Assembly: GCA_015501605.1 (NCBI GenBank)
Contig: JADNRZ010000001.1
Span: forward strand, 620,001-684,000
DNA length: 64,000 nucleotides
DNA from: Panaeolus papilionaceus
Lineage: Eukaryota; Basidiomycota; Agaricomycetes; Agaricales
Reading direction: 5' to 3'
Position 1 is the first letter of the stretch. Each line of letters opens with the position of its first letter. Of this stretch, positions 12,526 to 23,760 are shown in pieces. Both the position numbers and the translations under genes were made by a program. The notes beneath the pieces are model-generated. The model was given only the letters and a program-made list of their open reading frames with translations, was not told the DNA's origin and searched no databases.

Positions 12526-13446
12526 ATGTCAACTATTCCTCGCACACCCAAGAGCACAGGGCAATGGGATCAAACCGATCTTTCAGCCTACAATATTGAA
12601 TTAAAATCCGAAGACCCACTCACATTCTTCGACGTCGACACTTTGCCTGCTCCCCAACTCTCGAACCCTGTGCTCCTCACTGCAGAAGACTGGCACAAGC
12701 CTGACACCGTGTCCATCCAGACCCTCCTCGATGGCGCTAACAGTCAACTCATGGAGGATTCTTCGGCCATCAGGGGATGCCATACGTATATCCTCATATT
12801 CGTGATGAATCTCCTTCATTATCACTTCGAGGGGTACATACCTGAAACCAATGGCAGGGTTCCAATGTATTTTCGCTTGTTCAGGTATCGTATTTGTGGC
12901 GAGCGTCGGAAAGCGACATTGAGGGGGTCGATTATGGACCTCGATGTGTCGAATGAGGAAGTACTGCTGATTATTGATGATGGGGGGTTAGGGAGGGTTC
13001 GGAAGCCTGACGGAAAGCTTACGAGGTGGCGCGGTGACCGGAGTGCGACTATGGTAGCGAATGCGATTGCTGCGTTTGATAGGAATAACGAGGGGAGAGA
13101 GAAGAAAGATGGCCAGGAGCCACTCGATGAGAGGGTGAATTTGACGCGCTGGGTTCGATCTCATATCATGACGATCTGTCTGACACATTTCACCTCGTAG
13201 ATTATGCCTGGGATTATCATGACAGGAACAGTACCTACTTTCTTCAAGGTACCGGTGACGAAGGAGCTGGCGCGGCATGTTAACGAAGGGACGTATCCAC
13301 CCTTCGTTACCACAGTTACTTTTTGCCAGCCACCACTCAAGCATGGTGGAGTGAATGGAGAATACGGAGGCGGTATGAAACCTCTCGACGACAGGATCAC
13401 TATTCTGAGCTGCTTCGAGGCTTTTCAAAAGTTTGTCGGTGATTGA
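12526..13446 (+). CDS. Unrecognised fungal family protein (copy 2), two exons
   Basis: Function unknown. It starts at ATG 12526 (MSTIPRTPKSTGQWDQTDLS) and ends at TGA 13444-13446. The donor after GQEPLDER (gtgaat, about 13133) joins the acceptor cctcgtag at 13200, giving LDER|IMPGIIMTGTVPTFFKV, then VPVTKELARHVNEGTYPPFV, for about 280 residues. It shares with copy 1 an opening of TPK...W...L.(A/S)YNI, a shared GQEPL before the intron, and the same intron position. The residues that look catalytic in copy 1 are changed here: the Asp is kept (IMDLDV, residue 138), but E-x-K has become DDG (151-153) and the Gln helix reads ATMVANAIAAF. If the fold guess is right, this copy is inactive. No signal peptide or membrane helix. 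Confidence 0.72.
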
Positions 13447-15104
13447 GAGGCCGACTACAGCTGGGTAAGTATAAAGCGGAATATCCTTGCGTTTGCTCTG
13501 ACGATGGTACGATAGCCTCAAAGGAGCATGACTATGGTCTGAGATTAGGTTAGGTTACGTCGATCTCTCAGGCTGCTGTGTGCTAAATGTACTGCATTCG
13601 TTAGCGTACCTTAAGAGTCCAAATTTTTATTCTACCCAATGTCACGAATATCTCTTCCCAAGCTGCCTTTTGCAGCACACAGCGTACACGTCCGATGCAC
13701 TCGACTGGATTCTCCACTTCGTCTGATTTGAATCTTGATCGAATGCGGTTCTTAGCTAGCGTTCGTCGTCGACACAAGTGGTTGAAAAGGGAGGGCTCAT
13801 GTGGCTGCCCAACGCAGACTGGATGGCCATGCTATTCAATGGGCGCTTATATCTCCATTGACAACCCAATCGTCAACAAAAAAAAATGGATTCGATCCAT
13901 CTACCTACGACAAGAAAACAATAACAAGAAAGAGTATACTATAAAGCTAATCGAGGGTAGTTATGCATACGACAAGACAAACAGAACAATGCGAGGGACT
14001 AGAAAGGGAGCTACTTAGGAGATATTGGACAATGACGAGAACAAGAATGACGATGGCGAAAGCGGTGCGGTGCGGTGCGGTGTGTTATGTGTGGACGAGG
14101 TAAGTTAATGAATACATATAATGCAGTGGGGTGTGTCATATCAGAGAAAATGATGGAGGCATAAAAGCAGAGAAACGAGAAATCGATGGCGATGCAACAG
14201 GCAGGATGAGACATGGGAAACGAGGGGCGGAAATAGATACAGGGGAGAGTGGGATTCCGAGTCAAGAATCGAGAAGGATAGGCAGGCTAAAACGGGGAGG
14301 AGGTCAGTAGAACAATAGGCTAACTATATACAGGATCTATCATATGCGTGTTGAAGGGGGTAAAATGTTTAAACTAACTAATTAACTGACTGTTCAAGAA
14401 ATCAAGAAACAGGAGTCTTTTTGGGGGTGTTGATGGGCAAACTTGATGAGGCTAAGTCCGAGTGTCACATGGAGAATGAACGGTTTGAAAAATCGGCGAT
14501 TAACGTCGGATCTGGGTTGGGTGTTTGAGGGATTCTTTGGTCGGCATGTTGAGGGGGGTTTTCGGCCAATGAATGCCTGAAACACAAATCCAGAAGGAGA
14601 ATATTCTTTGAAAGTGTTCACGCAAATATGAACTGAAAAGAGTCTTCGGCACGATGTCGAAAAATGCAAAATGTGTTGAGGAATGTTGAAGCAGACGGTG
14701 GTTAAAAGCTTGATGCAGACAATTGTGGCTGAGGTGTGGTTGATAGTCCTTTGGCGACAGAATGTTGAGGTGTGGGTGATGACTGAGCATATCCTGAGAC
14801 TTGAGTCACGCATTCGTCGAGAATAATTCAAGCAGCACAAGTCCTGACGTTCTCAAAAAAGGACAAGAAAGCATGAGCGGTGGTTGAGACGCATTGAGGG
14901 GTGGGACGAGTAAAAAAAGTGGGTATCACACAGTCCGGATGCATGCCAAAAAAAAATAAAGAAAGGAAGAACGAAAACGGGACTCATCACATCACGTCTC
15001 ATCTCACCGACGCCCAGGCATAGAAACATGCCTGAAGGCGCCACCCAACCTGAGCGCACAGAACGCTCCCAAAGGCCACAAGGAGTGACCACGAGAGCAA
15101 GCTC
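13447..15104. other. Intergenic, 1.66 kb between convergent genes
   Basis: Lies between the 3' ends of copy 2 (plus) and the Hsp20 gene (minus). It contains a short (GCGGT)4 microsatellite and A-rich runs. Long minus-strand frames at about 14394-14840 are not started by ATG and carry no motifs, so I treat them as 3' UTR or noncoding DNA. Confidence 0.5.
14062..14082. repeat. (GCGGT)4 microsatellite
   Basis: Four tandem copies of GCGGT followed by a partial copy, in noncoding DNA between convergent genes. Confidence 0.85.
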
Positions 15105-17322
15105 TCAATGAACAAGGACTTCTTGCACGTCGTCCAGCTCACGTGGTTTGCCGCAATACATCCTCAGAGTGAGCACGCCGTCTTGGAGGGAGGCAGTAAG
15201 GTCATCAATCTATTCATTGATTTATTGTGGGAGTGGGGGATTTGTACCAAAGTCGCAACGCATTGCATTATATTTCCAAACAACCAAACACCAGAACACC
15301 AAACAGTCATGCCCCGTCCGGGCACGAAAGGGATAGGCAGGCGAGAGATGATGGGTGCAAGATGCGAGGGACATGGATTCAAAGGGGGGGAGGAAAAAAA
15401 CAAGCACACATATGAGGCACTAGAAAACTTCAACCATATTGGGCGACTCACCTTGGTGAAGACTGGCACCGGGAAGGCGCGCTTCAAAATCCCGTATCTG
15501 CGCTCTCTCACATCAGGAGAAATCAATCCAGCATTCACGAGCTCCAAACTCGTAGGAAGCTTCGGAGCCATTGAGGGTACGGCTGGTGTTGACTGAGCTT
15601 CAGACGACTTCCCACCGGGCGCTGCTGAATCCGCGTCCATGTTTGCCTCTTCTGCTGGAGGCTCTTCAAGCTCAGTAGATTCACTTGGACCAGCGACGCG
15701 TCCAAAGACAGCAAAGGACTCGGCGACAATGTGAACAAATTTAACGTGATTATATTTGCTTGTGCCGAGGGTTATCCGAATATCGTCCTTCTTGACTCCG
15801 GGAAGTTCCATGGAGGCAATCATGGTGTTCTTCTCGTGATCGTAGTGGACATCTGTGCGCGGTGCATATGTGGGCACATTTGCTGCCTGCAATGATCTTT
15901 GCTTCAACAAACGGCGAGCCTTAGCATATGGATGATAGTGCAGCGATTCTCGTGAAGCGAGAGCTTCGTCTGAAGGACCAGCTGATCTTCGGTGTCGTGA
16001 CTGGGTTTCTTGAGGCACCGCTTTACTGGTGGATGGATGAGAGTCGTTCTCCTTTCCTTCAGGAATGGAAAGTAGGCGATCTTCAGCTTCAGCAAATTCT
16101 GTCACAACAGGTGGGGGACGGGGAGCAGAAGGACGGGCGGTGGATTTAGACTTTGCCTTGGATGACGTGGCGGATGGTTGAGAGGGCATAGTGAAGGGGG
16201 CTGGTGATGACGACGACGCAGTCACCTTGTTCTTCGAATGGAACGTAAACATGGCACCGCCCATACCTTGTGCAGGTGCAGGCGGTGCAGGGAGGTTAGA
16301 CGGCGTAGGTAAGGGTGGTGAGAGTTGAGATGGCGAAGGTGCGATTGGTGACCTGAGGAACGCTGCTCAGATAAAGTACCGCAGAGAAAAACGACCACTT
16401 ACCCAGCTGCGCTTCCGACTACCCGGAATTCACTCGGTGAAGGCATACCTGTTGATCCTACAGAGACCTTACGCTCCATGGGGGTGGCAGAGGGTCCAGA
16501 AAATCGAATAGCAGATTGTCTCGTCTGTCTAGCAGTAGGGGCATTGGACGGTGTGGCCTGTGTAGCGCCCATCATGCCTCCAAGTCTGCCAGCTGGCGCG
16601 CCTGGTGCGGGACGGGGTTGATAGGGAGTACCAGCAAGCTGAGACCGTGCTCTCGTTGAGCGAGTATTGCGAATTGGCCCTCCTTGAGCAGAGGCATCTG
16701 CCTGGGACTTTGATTTGGATCCCGACGCGACAGGTGCTGGTGACATTCTGTCTTGTTGCATGAGCAGAGAAGACGACGTCGGCGTCGTTGATGGAGGGCG
16801 GCTCAATTCACTAGATGGGACTCGATGACGTGGCGCTTGCGGAGGCATAACATCGGGGTGATGGAGCAAGATGGGCGTATCGTCGATGTTCGGCGACGGC
16901 TGCCCTTGCTGGTACTGCACATAAGCACTTTGGTTCGTAGTTTGGTGATCATAATGGGTTTGACTTGGTACCGTATGGGCTGGTGGCTCCAGAGTTACGT
17001 CGTGAGGGATCGGAACAGTATGAAAATTGGGCGTTGGGGTGGATGAAGCCATTGGTGATGTATGATGAGAATGGTACTCATGGTGATGTTGGAACTGGCC
17101 TTGCATCTGCTGAAGAGTCTCCCAGGATGGTAAATCTACACCAAGGGTAGGGTATGATCCTGGAATGGCCGTTTCGAATGGCTCCGTATGTTGAGGTGTA
17201 TGTGGGTTGCTGCCCGTTGCACCAGGAGTCGGGTGGTTGCTCACAACTACCCCACCTTCTACTCCATGGAACGCATCGAGGTCCATTTGATTATAAGGAT
17301 TGAAATTTGGGTATTCGGACAT
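15105..17322 (-). CDS. Hsp20/alpha-crystallin-domain protein with very long disordered N-terminus
   Basis: Probable ATP-independent chaperone (small heat-shock protein fold), but far longer than the usual 150-230 residues. I take ATG 17320-17322 (MSEYPNFNPYNQMDLDAFHG) as the start; the longer open frame upstream has no ATG. It ends at TGA 15105-15107. Three exons give about 650 residues. The first ~430 are disordered, rich in Pro, Ser, Gln, Thr and His (GQFQHHHEYHSHH). The alpha-crystallin domain starts at YAPRTDVHYDHEKNTMIASM, then ELPGVKKDDIRITLG; it holds an acidic insert of about 60 residues after FGRVAG, then resumes RYGILKRAFPVPVFTK|IDDLTASLQDGVLTLRMYCG. The last junction (acceptor aatag, about 15215) restores the GVLTL strand motif. 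No classical heat-shock element was recognised upstream. The domain call is secure; the chaperone role is inferred. Confidence 0.85.
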
Positions 17323-19670
17323 AGAATACTGGTTCTTCGAGGACTTGATGCTTGAGGTATGTGGTCGTGAAGGAGCAAGAAATCTAGAGGGATCAGACGA
17401 ATATTTGAGAACAGGAATCTGATTCAAAGCACTGAGAGGAGTCAACAGGAGCCAAGTATGGTCCAGAGTCGACGCACTCCCCTAGTCAGTATCACAGGGA
17501 AAGACAGAGAGAGGACCTCATGGCCCCCGCGCCCTATTTATACCAAAACGCGTATTATCGAGTCACCTAACCCATTTCAGCTCGGAAACGTAAGTGCGCG
17601 TGAGGAAACGCGTGACGTAACGCTCCTCATATCAATAACAATGCGTCACGCGTCAGCCCATATCAGGAGAACAATGGAGTGCAAGGTACCGGTTTCCCAC
17701 TTGATTTCCCTCCATCCCACCAATCATATCCCATCCTTTATGCTTCCATCATATCCCTAAGCACCCGTATCCTCGTCTCTTGTGTTTCATGCGAAGGGGT
17801 TGAAATAGGACGTCGTTTTGTCGGTATACAGTCGCGGTGATAAGGTTCAATTTCGCTTGGCAACCCTAGTCACATCAGACGCGGCGTGACAGAATGTGAC
17901 ACACCGTGTTGCAACGCGGCCACGTGAACCAATTAGCCTTTTTTGGACGCGTTTTCATTTCCGCTTCCGAGGTTGCAGTTCGCCATTCCTGTGTTTCGAT
18001 GTGTTGCGGAATTCGTGATTTGGGGTACCCTGTCAAGTTGTATTCGAGTGTCTGAATATCAGGAAATAATGAGTCTGCCAACACACAGGAGAAGGATAGG
18101 CTAATTAATGGCACCTTCGGTTGAACGGGATCTTTGGGAAACTCGTCGCGTCCATTGTTCCCCAAAGCCGGGATCTATGATGGCCCCCATCGCGCCACAT
18201 CGTACCCATTGTTCCTCCGGATCTGTATCGGGGTCGTCCGAGCCTAAATATATATTCAAATGTTCTGAAGGACAACGGTCCGATAGATACACGAACACAA
18301 ACCTGGTAATCAGGGAAATCTCTGGGACTTTCCTCCGTCTCAAGCCTGAGAGCCGGTGTTTAGATATGCGCCTGTGGTGGTTCGAGTCCGCTCCTTTGAT
18401 ATCCATTCTGTTGGAGTCCATACTTCGGGTAAGCAGGGTTAGGTGGGTAGGTGCGTTGAGGTCCCCGCTACCCTAGTCATTGTCCATCACGATAAGAATT
18501 GAGTTGGACGGCATCTTACTCAACACGAGGCGGTGTGGAGCTCCCGAACCGACGTAGACAATGGAGAAAGGCGGGAACCAGCATCATGACGCAGCCTCGA
18601 GGCATAATGATATCTCGATTTGGGCAAAGGGCGGGATGTGATGGCGCGCCGACGTCACGCTGTCACGCTACAGCCATATTCCTGGGTCAATGATTTTGAC
18701 TCGATGAACGGAGCACTGGACTTGCAACTCACTATGTCCAGTAAGCTTGATCTAATTATAACTCCCTCGCATAACAAGAACTTGAGTAGACGCTGCTTGG
18801 ACGAAAAATCAAGGCAATCTCCGATGTCCTTCAAGGTTTCTTTGACTCCTATATATTCTGTTCTTCCGTGCAGGACAACCAACTATGGAGTATTTGAGAA
18901 AAAGGGCTGTAAATTTTGCAGAACAGGAAAATTACCTTTGGTGCGGATAGAGCCATAAGGTGCCACAGCTTCCTTCAAATCTAGAACGTTCAGAATCAAC
19001 CTGGATCTGGGCGCACGGCGGATTTTCGTGAGAGTTATGATAAAAGACAAAAGAACCTAAGCCTGGGCAAAAAGAGAGAAATGAATACATTATACGAGGA
19101 TATTCAAGGATTTATTAAGCCGTCGCTCGTTGTGAGTTTCGTTTGACTGAAGACCAGAGGTTGGGCCGTGGGTAACGCTCAAGCCACCACCGGAACCCAG
19201 TTGAAACTCCGACCCCCTGTCTGTCCTGCCTCTTAGAATGGTTTAGCAACTTATCGATGAAACTCTGTCAATACGTCTTTCTAAAATCTCACTCATGAGC
19301 GTCATCATTGTGAACGTTTATTACAAGACACCCTGCATCACTCTACTATGCATGTCATGAATTTTGAGCAAGGAGGATCAGTGAGTCATGCAGTGATCCT
19401 TCAATCTGAGGAATAGTTTTTTCATAGTACCACTTACATTGACAACTCATCGTTTTTCCTGTCAATTTTAACAGAAAAATCTACTCATAATAAGCTTGGG
19501 CGCTACATACAGGCGTTAGGAGGGTTCAGCTGCGGACACCCACGATAGGCCACGACACTCGCTTAGTCAGCAAGCACTCAACGTCATCACGACCTTCCCA
19601 TAGCATTGGGACTTGAATTGGTTCCAACACCTCGCTCAACACATCTTAAGCATTCGAAGAGCATTTCACT
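17323..19670. other. Intergenic, 2.35 kb divergent region between Hsp20 and derlin genes
   Basis: Contains the promoters of both flanking genes. A plus-strand frame at 18108-18476 begins with ATG but has no motif, splice support or codon character that convinces me. Minus-strand frames are similar. No transposon ends or RNA genes were recognised. Confidence 0.5.
17534..17543 (-). promoter_or_regulatory. TATA box of the Hsp20-type gene
   Basis: The minus strand reads GGTATAAATAGGG here, a strong TATA match about 215 bases before the chosen ATG at 17322. The spacing leaves room for a 5' UTR and supports a start at 17322 rather than further upstream. A TGACGTAA (CRE/ATF-like) site lies beyond it near 17611. 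Confidence 0.55.
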
Positions 19671-20702
19671 ATGTCCTTCCTGGAAGAAATCAAGAAAATA
19701 CCCCCAGTAACACGATTCCTGTGTGGGTCTGCGCTGGCGGTTTCTGTGCCAGTCATGCTGGAAATGCTGTCACTCTATAAGATATTCTTTTCATGGCAGC
19801 TCATTTTACAGAAATTCCAGGTGAGTATTATGTGGTTTATGTATGATTTAGCTGATTTGAATATAAATTAAGATATGGAGATTGCATACCGCCTTCTTTA
19901 TGGGTCATCGGAAAGGTGAGCCAATTGTTGATTCAACTATTTCCCCTGAGTACTGATGATTGACCTTGCCCAGATCAACCCTTATCTTTCTTATTCGACT
20001 TCTTTATGCTTTAGTGCGTATCAAGCTACCGCATTGTGATTTCGTACTTGTCATTAAACACCTATTTTGACAGCCAAACAGCCAACGAGATTGAAAAGCG
20101 GTCTTACCATTTAAGATCTGCAGATTTGGCATGGCAAGCCTTTTGGGCCTTCGCTGGACTCATTGTATGTTCTTCGCCTCTCTCACCTACGAATAACTCT
20201 CTGATGTGCAATCTGACAGGTTGCAACATACCCCATAGGTCCTGTAGGATTTTTCTGGCGCCCCATGCTCGTCTGCATCGTCTATCTCTATAGCGCACTC
20301 GCACCAGACGGTGCAACCATGTCACCCTTCGGACTCTTCACCATGTCCGTCAAATGGTGGCCCTACTTCCTCATCGCAATCGACGTCATCCTTGGTGGCC
20401 CAGGTTACGCCCTCATCTCCATCTCAGGCGCCGTCGTCGGCCATCTTTGGTGGTGGGGTGTCTGGGGCGGAACCCTCGGCGGACAAGGCGTTCTCGCACG
20501 TTTTGCACAAGCACCGGAGTGGGTGAGGAACTCGTTTGGGGAGACACGAACCCGACCACCTGTGGCTGGTGGAGCTGCTGAAGGATTGGCTCGTGGTGGA
20601 ATCCATGTTAGTGCACCCAGAAGGACCCTCCATAACCCACCGGACCCTGCGACGACTACTGGTCATCGTTGGGGCTCTGGTAATCGCTTGGGAGACTCCT
20701 GA
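19671..20702 (+). CDS. Derlin (Der1-like ER-associated degradation protein) with C-terminal SHP box
   Basis: Rhomboid-like pseudoprotease of the ER membrane that helps move misfolded proteins to the cytosol for ERAD. It starts at ATG 19671 (MSFLEEIKKIPPVTRFLCGS) and ends at 20702; five to six exons, about 285 residues. The derlin signature is clear: IPPVTRFLCGSAL, then LQKFQIWRLHTAFFMG, LSFLFDFFMLY, and later VKWWPYFLIAIDVILGG and VGHLWWWG. Several hydrophobic segments give the rhomboid-type membrane core. The extreme C-terminus HRWGSGNRLGDS resembles the SHP box of Derlin-1 (a GxGxRLG core), which binds Cdc48/p97. On that basis it is closer to Derlin-1/Dfm1 than to yeast Der1, which lacks the box. 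Intact. Confidence 0.93.
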
Positions 20703-21232
20703 ACACTTTTGGCGACCAACTTATCACTTTTGTGTGTGCCAGGCTCGAAGTTTTTGGCCTCCTTTGTTTAGGTTACTTGATTTATAAATTATCCATGATA
20801 GACCGCAGATTTGTTGTGCTTGTTTGCAAACCTGAGCAAAATGGTACAGACCGAATGATGCCAGTCCATAAGTATATCACTCTCAGTCGTTCCACTTCCC
20901 CGGTTCAAGCTTTCGTTTCGGCCCTGCGTGCTCGAGTAAAGTTTCTCGCCTGGAATCAGTATGTTCCTTGATTTCATAGATTAGCACTCATAATTAACTA
21001 TCTATCTATCCAACAGATCTGTCATTCTGATAAGCCAGAGCTCAGAAAACCGAAACGTTTCTGGAAGTCGACTATATAGAACATGGGATCATATCGTTGT
21101 CAAATGTATACACACATTCATTTCGGAATCTAGGTGGCATCCTTGCCTACTATATATCGACAACCTTTATCAGCATTCGAGATACATACTACCCTACCCA
21201 AATACCCATAAACCTCACTCAGAGTTGAGGGG
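20703..21232. other. Intergenic, 530 bp
   Basis: Derlin 3' UTR followed by the promoter of the first flavin-reductase-like gene. No coding support was seen for the short frames at 20732-20971. Confidence 0.5.
21151..21157 (+). promoter_or_regulatory. TATA box of flavin-reductase-like gene 1
   Basis: TATATAT about 80 bases upstream of the ATG at 21233, a usual spacing for a fungal core promoter. Confidence 0.5.
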
Positions 21233-22293
21233 ATGGCGTCCGATAACAATGCAACGACTCTTCCTCCCTATGTTCCAATATCTGACTTCTGTTACACAGC
21301 ACCACCAAACGCTGAATGGGTATTTGGGCAGAATGTCGAGTCGACGGCGGAGGGTCAGGCTTGGGTCGCAGGAGAGCAGGAAGGGTGGTCCGTTTTCGAT
21401 ACTGAAAAGGAGGATCCTAGGTAGGCCTATGGTGTTTCGTGTAATATCTGGCTGAGTTGGACTTATAGACTATTGCAGGAAGCTATACCTTCTGCTTTTA
21501 AGCGCAATTGTTCCGAGGCCGATCGCACTCGTTTATACAGTGTCGCTAGATGGAAGAGAGAATCTAGCGCCTTTCAGGTGAGTCCATAAGAGTCTTTGTG
21601 AAGCAAAACCCGAATAACTGAAGCGACGACTCTTGCAAGTTGGTTTAACCAGGTTACACCCTACCCGCCCATCATCTCGATCTCTATTTTGCATAGGTCA
21701 CATTCGGCGAAGGATACCCTCAAAAACATCCTGGATCTTAAGCAATTTACCACCAATCTCATCAGCGAGCCGTGGATCCAACAGGCAAATATCTCAGCCA
21801 TCGATACACCTGCTGATGTAGGAGAGTGGCCGATGACAGGGCTCACAAAGGCGCCTTGCATTAAGGTTAAACCACCGCGCGTGAAGGAAAGCGCTTGTTC
21901 CATGGAGTGTGGGGTGCGTCGAAAGCTCCTATCAAGGCCAGCGCTTATCAGTAATCTACTACCCTGGACGATCAACAGTTATTACAAACTATCGACATCA
22001 CCGACCCCACCACGGGCGTCATCACTACGACGCTCGTCCTTGGAAGCGTCAAGCGTATTCACGTCCGAAACGACGTCATGAACCCGGACCGCGGGACTAT
22101 CGATCCAGGAAAGATGAAGCCTGTCGCGAGGATGGCCGATGTGGGGTATGCTAGGATTTCGGAAGGATATCATATTGCGCTCCCGAGCTGGACGGCTTCG
22201 CAAGAGGCGATTCGGGGTTGTGTGCCAGAGTTGGAACAGTCTGCGATGGGTGATTCGGAGGGTGTCGGGTATGAGACAGAGAGGGTTGATTAA
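21233..22293 (+). CDS. Flavin reductase-like domain protein, tandem copy 1
   Basis: FMN-binding split-barrel (flavin reductase-like) protein, probably a cytosolic flavin-dependent oxidoreductase or flavin carrier; substrate unknown. It starts at ATG 21233 (MASDNNATTLPPYVPISDFC) and ends at 22293. Four exons join in phase: DTEKEDPR|KLYLLLLSAIVPRPIALVYT, then ENLAPFSWFNQVTPYPPIIS (the Ser codon is split by the intron), KDTLKNILDLKQFTTNLISE, DVGEWPMTGLTKAPCIKVKP, ESACSMECG|LLQTIDITDP and LGSVKRIHVRNDVMNPDRGT. The IVPRPIALV and NLAPFS..N blocks are the family's flavin-binding core. About 285 residues, no signal peptide. The next gene is a clear tandem duplicate with the same exon plan except one extra intron. 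Confidence 0.9.
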
Positions 22294-22657
22294 TTTGAGA
22301 TGAAGTGCGAGCGACAAAAATAACGTTCGGCTCCATCGAAGGGAGTGTTGGTGAGGGTGAGTCAGATGGAATCAGAATACTTGAATAGATACTCTGAGCA
22401 CCCGCGTTTATAGATTCCTTCTGATGTCATGAGGTTATCGAAGCCGCTTGTGCTTGATAATAAGCCATGGGTTGATCCGAGTCCTCCGACGGCGCTATGA
22501 GTGAATGCGTCGGTCTGGTTACATTACATTGTCCTTATCGAACACCCAAAGGGGATCACGCGTCCACGATGAGGCGTTTATAAGCGATTCGTGATATTTT
22601 TGAACATGGAACCCCCACCTTCTTCCCAGATACTTGCTCGCACTACCATACGAAAGA
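22294..22657. other. Spacer between tandem flavin-reductase-like genes, 364 bp
   Basis: Serves as 3' UTR of copy 1 and promoter of copy 2. A TTTATAAG box at about 22575-22582 is a candidate TATA element, roughly 80 bases before the ATG at 22658. Confidence 0.5.
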
Positions 22658-23760
22658 ATGTCAGCGCACTCGAAACAAGCAGCCGACGACCTTCCTGCGT
22701 ACACTCCTGTGACAGGGTACCTTAACACTACATCTCCCAACCCTTCTTGGGGCTATGGGCAGCGTATCGAGTCATCGCCAGCTGGGAAGGCTTGGGCAGA
22801 GGGTGAGAAAGAGGGATGGACAGTGATTGATCCACAGACAGAGGATCGTAGGTTAGTACTTTCCTCGACGATCATAGAACGTTATCAATGATACGACCGA
22901 TCGGTTACAAATCGTAGGAGGCTGTATCTTCTCCTCCAGACGGCAATTGTACCACGGCCAATTGCCTTGGTTTCTACGGTTTCAGAGGATGGTCTTGAAA
23001 ACCTCGCACCGATCAGGTAAGCAACAACTGTGCCAAAATTCCTCGTAGCGGCTAATGATAGTCCACATTTATTTCATTCGAAAGCTGGTTCAACGAGGTA
23101 TTCTTCCTTCAATTATCTCACTGGAGAATATGATCGAATCGTACTAGGTGTCACCATACCCTGTCGTCATTTCATTATCCATTTCGTCTCGTTCGGGAAC
23201 CCCCAAAGACACCCTTCGCAACATCTTGGCTATCAAAGAGTTCACTGTCAACCTGATCAGCGAGCCCTGGATGGTGCAGGCACATGCAGCATCTATCGAT
23301 GCACCCCCAGATGTGGGAGAGTGGCCTATCACAGGACTTACCAAGGCTCCATGCCTGAAGGTACGAACAGCGAGAGTCTTGGAGAGCGCTTGCGCGATGG
23401 AATGCGAGGTAAGGCGCGCTGAAGCTCCGCGATGGGCCTATGGTTTTTCCGCACCCAAACTTAACATCACCTTGTACCCTATTAATATAGCTTCTACAAA
23501 CCGTCGAAATCAAGGATCCCGATACAGGCGCCGTCAACAACACTCTCGTATTGGGATCAGTAAAATACATCCATGTTCGAAACGATGTGATTAACCCCGA
23601 CCGTGGTACTATCGACCCGGGAAAAATGAAGCCTATAGGGAGGATGGGTGGAGCAGGATATGTGCGGATTGCTGAAGGATACTCCATTGGTCGCCCAGAC
23701 TTGGCCGCAGCGCAGGAGGCTACTCGACGAGCTGTCGTAAATGAACGAGTCCGCATGTAA
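22658..23760 (+). CDS. Flavin reductase-like domain protein, tandem copy 2
   Basis: Paralogue of the gene just upstream; same inferred FMN-binding split-barrel fold. I use ATG 22658 (MSAHSKQAADDLPAYTPVTG), which aligns with the start of copy 1; an earlier in-frame start at 22634 is not an ATG. It ends at TAA 23758-23760. Blocks in order: RLYLLLQTAIVPRPIALVST, ENLAPISWFNE|VSPYPVVIS, KDTLRNILAIKEFTVNLISE, DVGEWPITGLTKAPCLKVRT, MECE|LLQTVEIKDP and LGSVKYIHVRNDVINPDRGT. It has an extra short intron between WFNE and VSPYP (about 23099-23150) that copy 1 lacks. About 290 residues. Both copies look intact, so the duplication may support divergent roles or dosage. Confidence 0.9.

Noticed and set aside
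14062..14082. (GCGGT)4 as a CRISPR-like or regulatory array
   Set aside because: A plain microsatellite without spacers; CRISPR arrays are not expected in a fungus.
14394..14840. 148-codon minus-strand open frame between convergent genes
   Set aside because: Not started by ATG, composition unlike a folded protein, and located where two 3' UTRs are expected.
18108..18476. 122-codon plus-strand open frame starting with ATG
   Set aside because: No family motif, no splice partner and no compositional sign of coding. Minus-strand frames of similar length overlap it.
19347..19363. 17-mer CTATGCATGTCATGAAT shared with about 34990
   Set aside because: The flanks do not align, and one such match in 64 kb can arise by chance.
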